A stretch of 11,742 bases of DNA from UBA7328 sp002471345 (GCA_964011275.1 CAXGOB010000109.1:1-11742), one strand, 5' to 3'. Positions 1 through 7,385 are shown, counted from the stretch's first letter. A program made the numbers and translations. The notes: generated by a model not told the origin, from the letters alone.

Positions 1-2
1 CA

Positions 3-68
3 TCACCAATCACACAATCTATCGTATTTTTAAGCGAGTTTAGAAACAGGCTCAACGTGTATAAGTAA
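3..68 (+). CDS. C-terminal end of an unidentified gene entering from the left edge (partial)
   Basis: Frame 3 is open from the window edge to a TAA at 66-68 and encodes about 21 residues ending FRNRLNVYK. The fragment is too short to assign a family. The main support is context: a strong intrinsic terminator begins at the stop codon itself, as expected at the 3' end of a transcribed plus-strand gene. The other two frames close after 10 to 13 codons. The amino-acid sequence alone proves little. Confidence 0.4.
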   Translation, partial: SPITQSIVFLSEFRNRLNVYK

Positions 69-108
69 TAGAGATTTGAATCTTAATTCAAGTCGCTATT
101 CTTTTTTT
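67..108 (+). terminator. Rho-independent terminator after the left-edge gene
   Basis: A 14-bp stem pairs 67-80 (AATAGAGATTTGAA) with 87-100 (TTCAAGTCGCTATT). It has one A-G mismatch and one wobble pair, and a 6-nt loop at 81-86. A run of seven T residues follows at 102-108. Stem plus T-tract is the classic intrinsic terminator form. It overlaps the stop of the upstream frame at 66-68, so it most likely ends that transcript and insulates the following TPM gene. Confidence 0.8.
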
Positions 109-188
109 ATTTTGTAATATAATTTCTGAGGAATAGTGTACAAAAACCCGCTACTACTCATGCACAAAACCGTTGGCACCGATAGAAA

Positions 189-689
189 ATGATGAAATCG
201 AGCCTACTCGTAATCTCGTTTGTTTTTTCAACCAGTTTCCTTGTTGATTTTCACCGCCTTTTTGATGGTGAAAATATATTAACAGACCAATAGGAAAAAT
301 CTTTAAACGAGTTGTACACAAATCATGATACTCTAACTTCTAATCAAATTGTTCTGATTACAACTCCTGATATTGGAAGCTCTGAAAATATTCAAGATTA
401 CGCGACTCTCATAGGGAATGAACTTGGAGTTGGGCAGAAGGATAAGGATAATGGCGTAATCATTGTTTTTAGTGCTGCTCTAAGAAAAACGAGCATAGCC
501 ACTGTACTTGGAACAAAGCTCATTTTAACTGACTCAATAGCAAATTTTGTAGTTCAAAATCAAATGATACCAAAATTTAAAAAAGGTGAAATTGATGAAG
601 GCTTATATGATGGAAGTAAATGGATTACCGATATTCTAGAGAAACCTGAAAATATAATAAATGCAGTGGAGTCTGAAGAGAATGAGTAA
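189..689 (+). pseudogene. TPM-domain (YgcG-like) exported protein interrupted by an in-frame TAG
   Basis: One frame runs from ATG 189 to TAA 687-689, broken only by TAG at 291-293 (codon 35). Residues 1-19 form a signal-peptide-like hydrophobic stretch (MMKSSLLVISFVFSTSF). Before the stop the frame reads GENILTDQ and after it EKSLNELYTNHDTLTSNQI, which together resemble the start of a TPM domain (PF04536), where an acidic or Gln residue would be expected. The rest fits TPM well: VLITTPDIG, the LGVGQKDKDNGVIIVFS core, RK(T)SIA and MIPKFKKGEIDEGLYDG. The usual G-x-G-x-E loop is degenerate (TVLGTKLILTD). The segment after the stop could start at TTG 312 and give 125 residues without signal peptide or first helix. 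TPM proteins are usually exported or membrane-anchored, with phosphatase or photosystem/respiratory repair roles proposed in some lineages. Family assignment is confident; the call of inactivation rests on one codon, which could also be a sequencing error or a suppressed stop. Confidence 0.75.
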
Positions 690-719
690 GTAGTATTAAG
701 ACAGATATATCTCAAATAA

Positions 720-824
720 GTAGTTGATACTTTCGATGAAAGAATAGCGGAACTGTTTGCAAAAGGTAAAGAGAAGAATATAGATTTAAAGGCCTTCTTT
801 ACTCTAAAATGTATAGTAATTTAA
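720..824 (+). other. Short open frame without a start codon; possible gene remnant
   Basis: Between the TPM frame and the convergent oxidoreductase, 34 codons read without a stop from 720 to TAA 822-824. Their composition is coding-like (VVDTFDERIAELFAKGKEKN near the start). The frame is bounded on its left by TAA at 717-719 and has no ATG, GTG or TTG near its start. It might be a decayed 3' end of a neighbouring gene, or chance in AT-rich DNA. I do not recognise a family. Confidence 0.2.
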
Positions 825-828
825 TCAG

Positions 829-1812
829 TTAAGATATGTTTAGAATGATCTTACCTATATTTTGATTTGACTCCATGTAGCGATGAGCATCAATCACATC
901 TTCCCAGTGATAGACTTTGTCAATTACAGGTTGCAATTCTCCTGTGACAAATCTTTTTAAAGCAAAGTCCTTAAAATCCTGTGTTAATTTTATTTTATAA
1001 TTTTCGCTTCTGGCCCTTAATGTTGATCCGATAACACGAATTCGCTTGGAAAGAATATTCTTAAGATCTACTTGATCAGCAGTTGCTCCACCCATTAAAG
1101 CCAACATGATCATCCTTCCATCAAAATTCATGGAATTTAGATTTTTTTGAAAGTAAGGGGCAGCAAGAAAATCAATAATGACATCAACTCCCTTTCCCTC
1201 TGTAATACCATTAATCTCAGTTTCAAAATTTAGAGTTTTATAATCTATGGTAATATTGGCACCTAGTTTTTCACAAATAGTGTGTTTGCCCTTTGAGGCA
1301 GTAACAATGATAGATGATGCGCCAATGATTTTAGATAATTGAATAGCTGCTGTACCTACACCACTAGCTCCAGCATGAATTAGTATTTGCTCTCCTTTTT
1401 GGAGTTTGGCTAAGTAGGACAATGCCTGAAATGCCGTAAGAAATACTTCTGGAATAGCAGCGGCTTCGTTAAAACTCAATTCATCGGGTATAGCCATTGC
1501 AATATCCTTGTGAATTGTTGCAAATTCCGCATATCCACCTCCAGCCAACAAACCAAATACACGGTCACCAGTTTTCCAATTTTCAACCCTTTTTCCAATT
1601 TGTTCTACATAACCTGCTATTTCAAGGCCTAATATTGAACTCGATCCTGGAGGAGGTGGGTAAAATCCTCTTCGTTGAAGGATGTCAGCTCTATTTAATG
1701 CAGTTGCCTTGACCTTTACCAAAATCTCATCTGGCCCTGGTATAGGAAGCTCTATTTTCGCAATTGCTAAATTGTCCGGATCTCCAAATTCATGAATTAA
1801 CACTGCTCTCAT
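829..1812 (-). CDS. NAD(P)H:quinone oxidoreductase, zinc-independent MDR superfamily (PIG3/zeta-crystallin type)
   Basis: A 327-residue protein of usual family length. It has an N-terminal GroES-like domain (about 1-125) with the family signature around GLEIAGYVEQIGKRV (62-76), GDRVFGLLAGGGYAEF (82-97) and AAAIPEVFLTAFQAL (117-131). The Rossmann domain carries the nucleotide-binding motif AGASGVG (147-153), followed by TASKGKHTICEKLGA. In relatives a lysine in this region contacts the NADPH phosphate. The GHE zinc motif of alcohol dehydrogenases is absent, which places it with quinone reductases of the PIG3 group (one- or two-electron reduction of quinones or enals using NADPH, cytosolic). 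The ATG at 1812 gives the canonical MRAVLIHEFG beginning. It lies 80 bp downstream of the VCBS-ASPIC gene on the same strand, with no clear terminator or promoter between them, so read-through is possible. Physiological substrate unknown. Confidence 0.92.
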   Translation of the reverse strand: MRAVLIHEFGDPDNLAIAKIELPIPGPDEILVKVKATALNRADILQRRGFYPPPPGSSSILGLEIAGYVEQIGKRVENWKTGDRVFGLLAGGGYAEFATIHKDIAMAIPDELSFNEAAAIPEVFLTAFQALSYLAKLQKGEQILIHAGASGVGTAAIQLSKIIGASSIIVTASKGKHTICEKLGANITIDYKTLNFETEINGITEGKGVDVIIDFLAAPYFQKNLNSMNFDGRMIMLALMGGATADQVDLKNILSKRIRVIGSTLRARSENYKIKLTQDFKDFALKRFVTGELQPVIDKVYHWEDVIDAHRYMESNQNIGKIILNIS

Positions 1813-1892
1813 TCGTATGAATTGTATTTTCTAGATTGCTTTAATATTAGCATGAAGCCTAATAGGCAGATAATGAGTTGAAGAATGACTAT

Positions 1893-3713
1893 TTATAATT
1901 TCACCCATTTGACAAAAGTATAATGAGATTTGTCAAACAAAATTTTCAAAAAATACAACCCACTTTCAAGGTGAATCATAGAATTGGAAAATTCAACACT
2001 ATTAACTTGGTAGTTATCCAAAAGTTGACCCGAGGTATTGTATATTTCTAAAGTATGGACTGGCTTATCCGCCTTTAATGTTAAAAAATCCTGGCTCGGA
2101 TTAGGAAATATACTAATTGGAATAATTTCCCTTATCTGCTCTGTGGCGGTTGTAATGATTCGTTCCACTATCACAACATCGTTATCAACACTTATTTCAC
2201 CATCAGTAGTTTGACCTTCTAAGATGTAAACTACTTGATCAGAAACTAGATCATAAAGCCTGTCAATATGACCAGAGGGCCAGGTTATAACGATAGAATC
2301 AAGATTTGTAGCATTACCAATGCCAATATGTTTATAAGATGAATTTTGACCTAAAAAACCCGATCCACATAGTGTGAATTGCATTTGGTATAAATCGTCG
2401 ACATATGACTCTATTCTAGTTCCGATTCCATCTCGATTACTCAATACGCCCTCTAATTGTATTTTAATCCAATGATTGTCAGAAACGCTTTTGTTTTCCC
2501 ATATATGAAAATTATCAGGAGGATTGTTTTGCACTATAATATCTATGCTCCCGTCATTATTAAAATCACCAATTGCATTGGTATAACTGGCAGATGTATC
2601 TGCCAGAAACCCATCAATTAAAGGAGCATCGAAATGCGTACCATCAATATTCTCAAAAAAAGCACTTGAGACATCTTTGGGGCTCGGAATTGAACTGCTT
2701 ACATATAAATCAAGGTCTCCATCATTATCAGCATCCAAAAAATTAGAACCCCAACAGTTACCCCCTGAGAAGCTGATACCCAATTCTCTGGCAATATTAT
2801 CCAACTGAATATATCCCGCTTCATTGACCTTGCCACTGTTGACAAAATATTCACTGCCGACAGGGGTATTCGTCACATAAATATCTATCCATCCATCATT
2901 ATTATAATCACCTGGATTTACGCACATAGCATTCATCCGTCCATTGGCACCGGTTGATTCACTGACATCTTCAAAAGCGCCTTTCCCGTCATTCTCAAGT
3001 AATGTGTTAAAAGTTAATTTGTCATTAGCTATATAGATATCGGGCCACATGTCATTATTATAATCTACGAATGCTGCACAAAAAGGTAACTTCCCTTCAT
3101 CACTTGCATTGGCTTCAAAAGTGCGCTCTATAAAAGATCCATTGGCATTGTTTTTAAAAAGCCTGTTATAACTCCGAATGGCTTCTGGATTACCAATAAT
3201 TCCTTTTGAAACATAGTACAAATCCAACCATCCATCTCGATTATAATCGCCCCAACTTGCTCCATAACCAAAATGAACATTCAAAGGCAATCCGCTAGAC
3301 TCCGTAATATCTTCAAACTCTAAACCGCCAATATTTTTGTATAACCTATTCACACCATCGTTTGCAGCGACATATAAATCCGGATCACCATCATTATCAA
3401 AATCCACCCAATTGATTTGCTTTACAGTTTCAAGATTATCTACTAGTGTGGGTATTTGCTCAAATTCTGACCCTGTATTTATATAAAAACTGATAGGTGC
3501 CCCAGCGTAAGATGACAGTGTCAAATCGTCCATTCCATCCATATTAAAATCAAAAACACTGATGCCACCTCCAATAGTGCTTCCTTCAAGGTTATGATGG
3601 ACATTATATGCCGCTCCTACCTCATCAAATGCAATTTGAGCGTGACACGGACTATAACAACTCATTATAGCCAAACAGAAATAAACCACATTGTCGAAAT
3701 TTCGAGCAAACAT
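1893..3713 (-). CDS. Secreted FG-GAP/VCBS-repeat protein with ASPIC/UnbV domain and T9SS type A sorting signal
   Basis: A 606-residue protein. Residues 1-26 form a signal peptide (hydrophobic VVYFCLAIMSC, then CHAQ). Seven VCBS/FG-GAP-type calcium-binding loops of the DxDxDGxxD kind lie at about 55-63, 104-112, 156-164, 217-225, 269-277, 327-335 and 383-391, consistent with a beta-propeller. The fourth, VDYNNDMWPD, has Met in place of the loop glycine. An ASPIC/UnbV domain follows (about 415-500), with NRDGIGTRI and SIVITWPSG as landmarks. After an acidic linker, residues 532-606 form a T9SS type A sorting domain with PNPSQDFLTL, LEIYNTSGQLL, LESGLYFLKI and a terminal KWVKL. Such proteins are translocated by the type IX system and held at the surface or released. 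VCBS-ASPIC proteins are common in Bacteroidota and their ligands are mostly unknown; carbohydrate or protein binding is inferred. The ATG at 3713 gives a good signal peptide. Confidence 0.93.
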   Translation of the reverse strand: MFARNFDNVVYFCLAIMSCYSPCHAQIAFDEVGAAYNVHHNLEGSTIGGGISVFDFNMDGMDDLTLSSYAGAPISFYINTGSEFEQIPTLVDNLETVKQINWVDFDNDGDPDLYVAANDGVNRLYKNIGGLEFEDITESSGLPLNVHFGYGASWGDYNRDGWLDLYYVSKGIIGNPEAIRSYNRLFKNNANGSFIERTFEANASDEGKLPFCAAFVDYNNDMWPDIYIANDKLTFNTLLENDGKGAFEDVSESTGANGRMNAMCVNPGDYNNDGWIDIYVTNTPVGSEYFVNSGKVNEAGYIQLDNIARELGISFSGGNCWGSNFLDADNDGDLDLYVSSSIPSPKDVSSAFFENIDGTHFDAPLIDGFLADTSASYTNAIGDFNNDGSIDIIVQNNPPDNFHIWENKSVSDNHWIKIQLEGVLSNRDGIGTRIESYVDDLYQMQFTLCGSGFLGQNSSYKHIGIGNATNLDSIVITWPSGHIDRLYDLVSDQVVYILEGQTTDGEISVDNDVVIVERIITTATEQIREIIPISIFPNPSQDFLTLKADKPVHTLEIYNTSGQLLDNYQVNSVEFSNSMIHLESGLYFLKILFDKSHYTFVKWVKL

Positions 3714-4129
3714 TGGCGCAAAATAGAAACAAATTGTAAAGTCTAAGAGATTTATGTCTTATTTGAGCTTAACAGATATTGGATGACAAAAGACGATAAG
3801 AAAGAATTGATATGCACTCTTAGATTATGATAATTCGAATATTCATTCAGTATCTATTGCATTTGTGGGAGGAATAAAGACCTCAAAAGATATTCAAATC
3901 AAATGATGAAGGAAATATTCAAGTTTTATTGCATTTTGAATTCCTTCTGTGCATGATAAGGAGAGTTATACATTCGAGCTCATAGACTCTTCTTTTTTAT
4001 TTAGATTTTGGAGGCAAAGCAAAATTAATGGGAATAAAGCTGTAGCGGATTGATGATGCATTAAACTTGCTTTACATCTGTATTTATTATAAAGGCTTTT
4101 AAAATCAGATAGAGATAATTAATAAGTGA

Positions 4130-4148
4130 AACCCATTATCCATGGGTT
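4130..4148. repeat. Short perfect hairpin (7-bp arms)
   Basis: AACCCAT at 4130-4136 pairs with ATGGGTT at 4142-4148 around a 5-nt loop. No T-tract follows on either strand, so it does not look like an intrinsic terminator. It sits at the left end of the inverted-repeat cluster before the MATE gene and could be an operator or part of a folded leader. Function unknown. Confidence 0.45.
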
Positions 4149-4190
4149 AACTATAGATTGTTCATTGCTATTTAATACGTTTAATATCAG

Positions 4191-4335
4191 ATGGATACAT
4201 TTTGTAGTTAAGGATGAAATGAAGTTGTATCCATATAAAATAGTTTCATATTATGTGAAATCCCCATCCTTAAAAGACTCGATTTTCATTACATAGATGA
4301 AAAAATATTAATGCAAATTGATTCTTTTCATTTCA
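4191..4335. repeat. Cluster of interleaved 9-bp inverted repeats upstream of the MATE gene
   Basis: Three perfect 9-bp inverted repeats interleave. ATGGATACA (4191-4199) pairs with TGTATCCAT (4226-4234). TTAAGGATG (4208-4216) pairs with CATCCTTAA (4265-4273). TGAAATGAA (4215-4223) pairs with TTCATTTCA (4327-4335). A hairpin lies inside the second (TTTCATA 4244-4250 with TGTGAAA 4254-4260, one wobble), and another lies at 4283-4289/4297-4303 (TTTTCAT/ATGAAAA). The second and third pairs share bases in their left arms, so they exclude one another, and the first two have pseudoknot topology. In AT-rich DNA one such pair is expected by chance in a gap this long; several within 145 bp are less so. 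A folded RNA leader or a protein-binding region is inference. Confidence 0.4.
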
Positions 4336-4454
4336 AATAAATACTTAACCTTTATATCCATGTTGTCTGAATCGTAAAAGTAGATATTAAGTCTTATTCC
4401 AATTGCCTATCAGATAAATGCCTTGAAATCTGAACCCTTTGACAAGTGACGAGT

Positions 4455-4462
4455 TAGTTTTG
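4455..4462 (+). promoter_or_regulatory. Candidate Bacteroidota -7 promoter element for the MATE gene
   Basis: TAGTTTTG exactly matches the Bacteroidota -7 consensus TAnnTTTG. A TTTG at 4438-4441 could be the -33 element, but the 13-nt spacer is shorter than the usual 17 to 21, so only the -7 half is well matched. It lies 38 nt before an ATT at 4501 and 77 nt before the TTG at 4540. The first distance would give an ordinary short leader. Confidence 0.4.
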
Positions 4463-4539
4463 TAGTGTTATTATTATTCCATTCATCAAAGTAGACGTGT
4501 ATTAGCAGCAAAATATCCATTATAAGAAACATCATCTGG

Positions 4540-6048
4540 TTGTCATTACCTGTATTGCTGACCAATGTAATGCAGTCATTAGTTCAAATCATTGATACTA
4601 TAATGGTGGGCCGCCTGGGCCCAGAACAAATCGCTGCTATTGGATTGGGTAACACGCTTAGAATGTTTGTGTTTATTTTGGTGATGTCTGTCGCTGCAGG
4701 CTCTATGAGTTTAGTAGCACAAGCAAAAGGAGGAAGAGACAGTCTAAGGATAAGTTTTATAAGTCGTCAGTCACTCATTTCTGGCCTCATCGTTTCTTTG
4801 ATATTAGCTCTCATTGGTATTTTGATTTCATACCCAGTTCTAAATGTTATGGAACAAGGTGGAAATGCTAATGTCGTTGATATGGCATATTCATATCTGA
4901 TCATTCTGTTCTTAGGTACTCCATTTCTATTGCTCAATTTTGTAGTAGAAAGATTGATGCAAGGAGCGGGAGATATGAAAACTCCTCTTTATCTAAATGC
5001 TGTTACCATAGTATTGAATATCCTCTTGAATTACATTCTCATTTTTGGAATGGGGCCTATTCCTTCATTGGGATTAAATGGTGCCGCCTTTGGGACCATA
5101 TTAGCCAGAGCCTTGTCATTTGGGGTGGGGATGTATATACTATATTCAGGTAAGAATGTTGTCAAGATTCTCCCAGGCACCTATAAACCTGATTGGTCTA
5201 TGTTCAAGGACATCTTTGCAATTGGTCTTCCATCGGGACTACAAGGGGTACTTAGAAGAGGTGCTAATCTATTACTCATTGGCCTAATTACAGCTACAGA
5301 ATTAGGGACCTTTGGTGCTGCAGCTTTGGCAATTGGGTGGCAAATTGAGCAGTTGCTGATTCAACCTATTGTAGGGCTAAACGTATCAAGTACTGCCATG
5401 ATAGGACATGCCTTAGGTAGATGGCAAGTAAAAGATGCTATTATGAAAGGAAATATATTATTGATTTCGGGTTTAACATTATCATTAGTTTTCATTCTTC
5501 CTGTTCTATTCTATACTGAAGAAATTATACGATTTTTTGATCCATCTGCACACCCTACAGTCATGGTTGGAGCGGTTGGATTCTTCAAAATCACCATGTT
5601 ATCTCTACCATTTGCAGCAATAAGTGTAGTGATTACAGGAATTCTGAGAGGAACTGGAGATACGAGACCTGCCATGTATTCTACTTTGGTTTTTCGAAAT
5701 ATTATTACCGTTGGACTAGGTTATTTATTTGCTTTTCAGATGGACATGGGAGCGACTGGCATATGGTGGGGAATGGTCTTAGGTAGATTGTTGGACTGTA
5801 TAGTGATGTTAATAGTGTGGCTCAGGAAGAATTGGTTAAAAACAGCTATTTCATTTACAGAAATATTTCGAATTCACCTTAATGGTCTCTCTGAAAGGAA
5901 TATGAAATCTTACCTAAAAAAAGTAAGAGCTCCAATGATGGCAGTAGCTGGCACACAAGAGATTATTGATGACAAGGGAGTGACATATTCTAATAGAAAT
6001 GGTGATACTCGTTTTATATTCAGGGATAAAGGGTATTTATTAGTCTAA
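4540..6048 (+). CDS. MATE family multidrug/Na+(H+) antiporter, start codon uncertain
   Basis: From TTG 4540 the product is 502 residues with about 12 membrane helices in two homologous halves. Family landmarks are LTNVMQSLVQIIDTIMVG and RLGPEQIAAIGLG in helix 1 and the next loop, LMQGAGDMKTPLYLNAVTI in the first half, and ILRGTGDTRPAMYSTL in the second. It would export cationic drugs, dyes or metabolites from the inner membrane using a sodium or proton gradient. The tail after helix 12 (about 425-502) is long and hydrophilic, with LKKVRAPMMAVAGTQEI. The TTG start cuts into helix 1: in-frame codons before it read IWLSLPV, a normal MATE beginning, and stay open back to TAG 4492-4494. No ATG, GTG or TTG occurs there, but ATT at 4501 would give MSSKISIIRNIIWLSLPV. 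Either ATT is used, or a start was lost by mutation or error. The serine hydrolase gene follows after 67 bp, probably co-transcribed. Confidence 0.9.
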   Translation: MSLPVLLTNVMQSLVQIIDTIMVGRLGPEQIAAIGLGNTLRMFVFILVMSVAAGSMSLVAQAKGGRDSLRISFISRQSLISGLIVSLILALIGILISYPVLNVMEQGGNANVVDMAYSYLIILFLGTPFLLLNFVVERLMQGAGDMKTPLYLNAVTIVLNILLNYILIFGMGPIPSLGLNGAAFGTILARALSFGVGMYILYSGKNVVKILPGTYKPDWSMFKDIFAIGLPSGLQGVLRRGANLLLIGLITATELGTFGAAALAIGWQIEQLLIQPIVGLNVSSTAMIGHALGRWQVKDAIMKGNILLISGLTLSLVFILPVLFYTEEIIRFFDPSAHPTVMVGAVGFFKITMLSLPFAAISVVITGILRGTGDTRPAMYSTLVFRNIITVGLGYLFAFQMDMGATGIWWGMVLGRLLDCIVMLIVWLRKNWLKTAISFTEIFRIHLNGLSERNMKSYLKKVRAPMMAVAGTQEIIDDKGVTYSNRNGDTRFIFRDKGYLLV

Positions 6049-6115
6049 GGGTCAAGTTTTCATTACCTACCGAGCTTGTTTAATTCATAACTTTCTCATC
6101 AAGAAATATAAAGAG

Positions 6116-7360
6116 ATGTCTAAAAGTGTAAAGCTCATACTGACTGTATTATTCCTAGCTCTTGTTGTGGTTGCTGTCAAGATTGTTCCAAAGTATTTAC
6201 GTGCCATGGAAATAGCTGAGAAAGTAAAAATGGAGTATATAGAAGATACCTTCATTAATATGGATCAGTATTTTGACTTTAAGACAGTGAGTAAATCTGA
6301 TCGGCCATTTACTTTTTCAAGTAGAAATAATGAATCACTTCCAGAAACATTTTCTCATAATGGGGTCGAATTCAATACCATGGATTTTCTAGACTCTTCA
6401 TACACACAAGGCTTTTTAGTCTTGCAGAATGATACAATCGTATATGAGAATTATTGGAGAGGTCAAACGGAGACTACTAGACATATTTCATGGTCTATGG
6501 CAAAATCAGTGATATCAGCACTTTTAGGTATTGCGCAAGAAGAGGGGCATATGGGCTCGGTTGATAAAAATGTGGAAGAATACCTGCCAGAATTAATAGG
6601 AAGTGGATATGAAGGTGTGAAAGTCAAAGATGTACTTCAAATGTCATCAGGTGTAAAATTTAACGAAGACTATGCTGATCAAGAATCTGATATCAATAGA
6701 TGGTTCAGGGCATTTGCATTTGGTGAGTCGCAGGATGAGTTTGCTGCGTCACTTGTAAATGAAAGAGAACCTGGTACATATAATCATTATGTCAGTATTA
6801 ACACACATGTATTAGGAATGATCCTAGTTAGAACTACTGGGAAAAGTGTAGCTCAATATTTTAAAGAAAAACTTTGGGACCCTATAGGTGCCGAGCATGA
6901 TGCATATTGGCTAAAGGATAATGAAGGTATGGAAATGGCATTAGGAGGATTAAATGCAACTCTGAGAGATTATGCGAAAGTGGGGCGACTCTTTCTAAAT
7001 AAGGGCAATTGGGATGGAATACAATTAGTGCCAGAGTCATGGGTAAATGAATCGCTGAATATGGATGCTGAGCATGTCACTCCAATGAGTAAGAATTCAG
7101 CTCATCCAGAGACTGGGTATGGATACCAATGGTGGATTCCACCTGGGGATGATGGAGAATTTTGGGCTAGAGGTGTTTTTAATCAATATATCTATATCAA
7201 TCCAACCACGAATACGGTGATTGTGAAAAACTCTGCTAATCAAAATTTCTATGACCAAACAAATCCGCATTCAACAGGACCTGCCAATATGGAATTAATG
7301 AGAGCCATAGCGTATCGAGGATACCAAAAAGAAGAAGCTGAATTGGATGAAATAGAATAA
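6116..7360 (+). CDS. Membrane-anchored serine hydrolase, beta-lactamase/penicillin-binding fold (class C/NylB-like)
   Basis: A 414-residue protein with one N-terminal membrane segment (about 6-24, LILTVLFLALVVVAV) and no lipobox, so it is probably anchored in the inner membrane with its domain in the periplasm. The beta-lactamase domain (PF00144) spans roughly 95-400. The nucleophile motif is S127-M-A-K130 (SxxK) in the setting HISWSMAKSVISALLG. LQMSSGV follows at 175-180, and the second motif is Y225-V-S227, the Tyr-x-Ser form of NylB-type 6-aminohexanoate-dimer hydrolases and some esterases instead of Tyr-x-Asn. ARGVFNQYIYI near 350 stands where the third motif (KTG/HxG-like) is expected. 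Substrates in this family range from peptides and beta-lactams to esters and amides and cannot be read from sequence. The gene starts 67 bp after the MATE gene with no terminator or promoter match between. Confidence 0.9.
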   Translation: MSKSVKLILTVLFLALVVVAVKIVPKYLRAMEIAEKVKMEYIEDTFINMDQYFDFKTVSKSDRPFTFSSRNNESLPETFSHNGVEFNTMDFLDSSYTQGFLVLQNDTIVYENYWRGQTETTRHISWSMAKSVISALLGIAQEEGHMGSVDKNVEEYLPELIGSGYEGVKVKDVLQMSSGVKFNEDYADQESDINRWFRAFAFGESQDEFAASLVNEREPGTYNHYVSINTHVLGMILVRTTGKSVAQYFKEKLWDPIGAEHDAYWLKDNEGMEMALGGLNATLRDYAKVGRLFLNKGNWDGIQLVPESWVNESLNMDAEHVTPMSKNSAHPETGYGYQWWIPPGDDGEFWARGVFNQYIYINPTTNTVIVKNSANQNFYDQTNPHSTGPANMELMRAIAYRGYQKEEAELDEIE

Positions 7361-7385
7361 CGGTCTGATTTAGTTAGTCAGATTG
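7361..7385. terminator. Hairpin across the convergent stop codons, possible bidirectional terminator
   Basis: CGGTCTGAT (7361-7369) pairs with GTCAGATTG (7377-7385) over nine positions, three of them G-T wobbles, around the loop TTAGTTA. It starts directly after the serine hydrolase stop and covers the stop of the Dabb gene. No good T-tract follows on either strand, so termination strength is doubtful. Confidence 0.3.

Larger units (their letters stand above)
3714..4539. other. AT-rich gap of 826 bp with inverted repeats and possible decayed coding fragments
   Basis: No intact gene is visible. On the plus strand a start-like run MTKDDKKELICTLRL (ATG 3783, stop 3828-3830) is followed in another frame by about 31 open codons containing LLDYDNSNIHSVSIAFVGG (to TGA 3903-3905). 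A further 37 open codons (3940-4053, containing SYTFELIDSSFLFRFWRQSK) have no usable start. These pieces may be remnants of one decayed gene, but stretches this long also occur by chance in AT-rich DNA. From about 4130 to 4335 lies a cluster of inverted repeats (separate entries). The last 100 bp should hold the promoter and start region of the MATE gene. Confidence 0.5.

Noticed and set aside
1497..1712. Plus-strand open frame of 71 codons inside the quinone oxidoreductase gene
   Set aside because: It is antisense to a well-supported gene, has unlikely composition and matches no family.
1842..1868. Small TATTAG/CTAATA hairpin between the VCBS-ASPIC and oxidoreductase genes as a terminator
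   Set aside because: The stem is only six base pairs with a mismatch or bulge next to the loop, and no T-tract follows on the minus strand.
4438..4462. Complete -33/-7 promoter (TTTG and TAGTTTTG) before the MATE gene
   Set aside because: The 13-nt spacer is too short for the usual Bacteroidota arrangement; only the -7 element is kept as a candidate.
3714..4539. Mobile element or CRISPR array in the long gap
   Set aside because: No transposase text, no paired terminal repeats with target duplication and no regularly spaced direct repeats were seen.
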